Assembly: GCA_040902585.1 (NCBI GenBank)
Contig: JBBDXA010000071.1
Location: 1 to 6,639 of the forward strand
From: JBBDXA01 sp040902585
Lineage (GTDB): Bacteria; Planctomycetota; Phycisphaerae; Phycisphaerales; Phycisphaeraceae
DNA: 6,639 nucleotides
Direction of reading: 5' to 3'
Positions within the stretch are counted from its first letter, which is position 1, and every line of letters starts with the position of its first letter. Positions 5,317 through 6,639 of this stretch are shown here, piece by piece. Under the pieces are notes generated by a model. That model was not told the DNA's origin. It ran no database searches and saw only the letters and a list, made by a program, of their open reading frames with translations. Both the position numbers and the translations under genes were made by a program.

Positions 5317-6030
5317 ATGAACCCGAGTGTGCCCGGACCCGCCCCAGAGCCGCCGCCAGAGCCGGCCGAACCATTGGGCAGCCTGCTGGCGCGGGCCGCA
5401 GCCGGTGAGGGTGATGCGTGGTACACCCTGGTGAATGCCTACTCCCGGCGGGTGTTCGGCCTGCTGGTCAGGCAATGCGGCGACCGCGAACTGGCAGAGG
5501 AAATCACGCAGGCGACGTTTGTGAAGGTGGTCAGCCACCTGGGCCGGTACAACGAACTGGGCAAGTTTGAACCCTGGCTGTTTCGGATAGCAATGAACAA
5601 GCTGCGCGACGAAATGCGTCGCAGGCAGAGGCACGCCAGGCCGATGGATATGTCAGGGGCCCGCGGTGACAGTGATGGTTCGCCGGATGCCTCCGCTTGG
5701 GCGTCGATGCAGAATCGCGTTCAGCGGGACAGCGGCGACGAAGGCTCGGACCACGAAGACCCGGCCCAAAAGGCCACGCGGGCTGAACAGGTGCAGCGGT
5801 TGAGGGCAGCGATCGAAACGATGAACGAGGCCGACCGCACGGTGCTGAACCTCCGCCATACGGGCGAGCTCAGCTTCGCCCAGATCGCCAAGACGCTCGG
5901 CGAACCGCTGGGCACTGTGCTGGCCCGAGGCCACAGGGCTTTGGCCAAGCTTCGGAAATTGATGACCGATGAGGATGACTCCGTGGCGTCGCCCACCGCG
6001 CGGAACAGACTGGAAGCCGAGACCGAGTGA
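5317..6030 (+). CDS. ECF-type sigma-70 family RNA polymerase sigma factor
   Basis: This protein directs RNA polymerase to a specific promoter set. With the start at 5317 it has 237 residues, rather long for the ECF group. Residues 1-20 are Pro/Glu-rich. Sigma region 2 spans about 36-104, with DRELAEEITQATFVKV (56-71) for core binding and FEPWLFRIAMNKLRDEMRRR (84-103) near the -10 recognition part. Residues 105-158 are an unusually long, polar, Asp/Ser-rich linker. Region 4 (about 160-217) ends in the helix-turn-helix LSFAQIAKTLGEPLGTVLAR (185-204), which reads the -35 element. The frame is open to ATGs at 5278 and 5281, but conserved-looking sequence begins only after 5317; the ribosome site is weak for every candidate (GTGAG six bases before 5317). 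A membrane protein gene follows after 25 bases, the usual sigma/anti-sigma order. I do not assign an ECF group. The identity as a sigma factor is secure; the start is less so. Confidence 0.93.
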   Translation: MNPSVPGPAPEPPPEPAEPLGSLLARAAAGEGDAWYTLVNAYSRRVFGLLVRQCGDRELAEEITQATFVKVVSHLGRYNELGKFEPWLFRIAMNKLRDEMRRRQRHARPMDMSGARGDSDGSPDASAWASMQNRVQRDSGDEGSDHEDPAQKATRAEQVQRLRAAIETMNEADRTVLNLRHTGELSFAQIAKTLGEPLGTVLARGHRALAKLRKLMTDEDDSVASPTARNRLEAETE

Positions 6031-6055
6031 GCAACCCAGCGACGGGAAGTGTAAA

Positions 6056-6639
6056 ATGAAAAGCCACATGAACCAACCTCAGCACAGCGATGCAGGGCCT
6101 GAAGGGCGCGCGGGTATCGACACCGATCCCTGGCTCGATGCCCTGCTCGATGATGCCCTTTCCTCCGACCGCATCGGCGTGCCCGCGGGTCTGACGGATC
6201 GCATCGTCGCCGCCACCGCGCATCAACTGCCCGGCCGCCGCGGCGTGCTGGCCTACCTCGGCTTCTCCTCCGCGACCGCCCGCATCGCCGCGACCTTCCT
6301 GCTCATCGCTTCGCTGGGCATCACCTTCTTCGTCGTTTCCAAGAGCAATCAGAACCGCCGGGCCGAGGAGTTCGCCCGCGCCGATGCTCACGCCAAACAG
6401 CTTCGCGATCAGGCCGCCCTCGCCCGCTTCCAGCAGCTCGAGGATGACCTGCGCCGCTTCGCGCACAACTCCCCGGTCGCCAACGATCCGCTCATGCTCG
6501 TGAACGCGCCCATCGATCAGTCGCTCGATCAGGTCAAGGCCCGGCTCAACAGCGATCTCCACACCGCCGTCGAAAGCTGGGACCTGCTCACCGATTCGCT
6601 GATGGATGAACTGGCACTGCTCGACACGGAGTCCAACGG
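6056..6639 (+). CDS. Single-span membrane protein, probable anti-sigma factor (3' end outside window)
   Basis: The frame is open from ATG at 6056 to the window edge (194 codons). GGAAG lies about six bases upstream, a good ribosome site; a second in-frame ATG at 6068 has none. The gene follows the sigma factor by 25 bases and is probably co-transcribed. Residues 1-75 should be cytoplasmic and include a DPWLDALLDDAL helix (24-35) and VPAGLTDRIVAAT (42-54), a pattern I associate with planctomycete anti-sigma-like proteins. A membrane span covers about 76-94 (IAATFLLIASLGITFFVV). Beyond it comes a charged, probably coiled-coil stretch (about 100-136), expected outside the membrane. The His-x3-Cys-x2-Cys zinc motif of classic ZAS anti-sigma factors is absent, and there is no Cys in the visible part. 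The role as anti-sigma factor rests on position and topology, not on a recognised domain. Longer minus-strand frames here lack a ribosome site or any family pattern. Confidence 0.8.
   Translation, partial: MKSHMNQPQHSDAGPEGRAGIDTDPWLDALLDDALSSDRIGVPAGLTDRIVAATAHQLPGRRGVLAYLGFSSATARIAATFLLIASLGITFFVVSKSNQNRRAEEFARADAHAKQLRDQAALARFQQLEDDLRRFAHNSPVANDPLMLVNAPIDQSLDQVKARLNSDLHTAVESWDLLTDSLMDELALLDTESN

Noticed and set aside
5870..6562. A 230-codon minus-strand frame opposite the sigma factor end and the membrane protein
   Set aside because: The plus strand here has a ribosome site, a clear membrane span and sigma/anti-sigma gene order; the minus frame is Gly/Glu/Arg-rich without recognisable features.

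Overview
The window looks like chromosomal DNA from a GC-rich Planctomycetota bacterium, most likely of the Phycisphaerae type. This is inferred from a PEP-CTERM-anchored LamG protein, a Thermotoga/Bacillus-type DAHP synthase, a planctomycete-style divergent metallophosphatase, and an ECF sigma factor followed by a single-span membrane protein. No rRNA, tRNA, CRISPR array, transposase or phage gene was found. Hand-counted 60-base samples give about 43-55% GC at the left edge (1-420) and about 65% inside aroF, so the left end may be an acquired insert.

Layout: (1) 1-700, minus strand: two small, tightly coupled genes of unknown function. The second runs off the window edge and carries a W-D-S-Y-G-A motif. 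(2) 797-1813, minus: DAHP synthase (aroF), the entry step of aromatic amino acid synthesis, with one metal-ligand His replaced by Gln. (3) 1814-2153: a non-coding block with an 11-bp tandem repeat, a 16-bp perfect palindrome and a good minus-strand Rho-independent terminator. (4) 2154-3734, minus: a secreted LamG protein with signal peptide and PEP-CTERM tail. (5) 3735-4048: a non-coding block with a possible promoter, a perfect 9-bp hairpin and a phase-perfect heptamer array that runs into the next gene's stop codon. (6) 4049-5044, minus: a PPP-like metallophosphatase with an altered second metal motif. (7) 5045-5316: a divergent intergenic region holding a second, different heptamer array. 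(8) 5317-6030, plus: an ECF sigma factor. (9) 6056 to the edge, plus: a membrane protein, probably its anti-sigma factor.

Working together: the sigma factor and the membrane protein form a likely transcriptional unit for envelope-responsive regulation. The phosphatase is transcribed divergently from them, but the sequence shows no functional link. aroF and the LamG gene appear to be independent transcription units, separated by the terminator near 1971-2005. I see no complete, clearly new system. The best leads are the pair of heptamer arrays flanking the phosphatase, the altered metal sites in the two enzymes, and the small two-gene cassette at the left edge.
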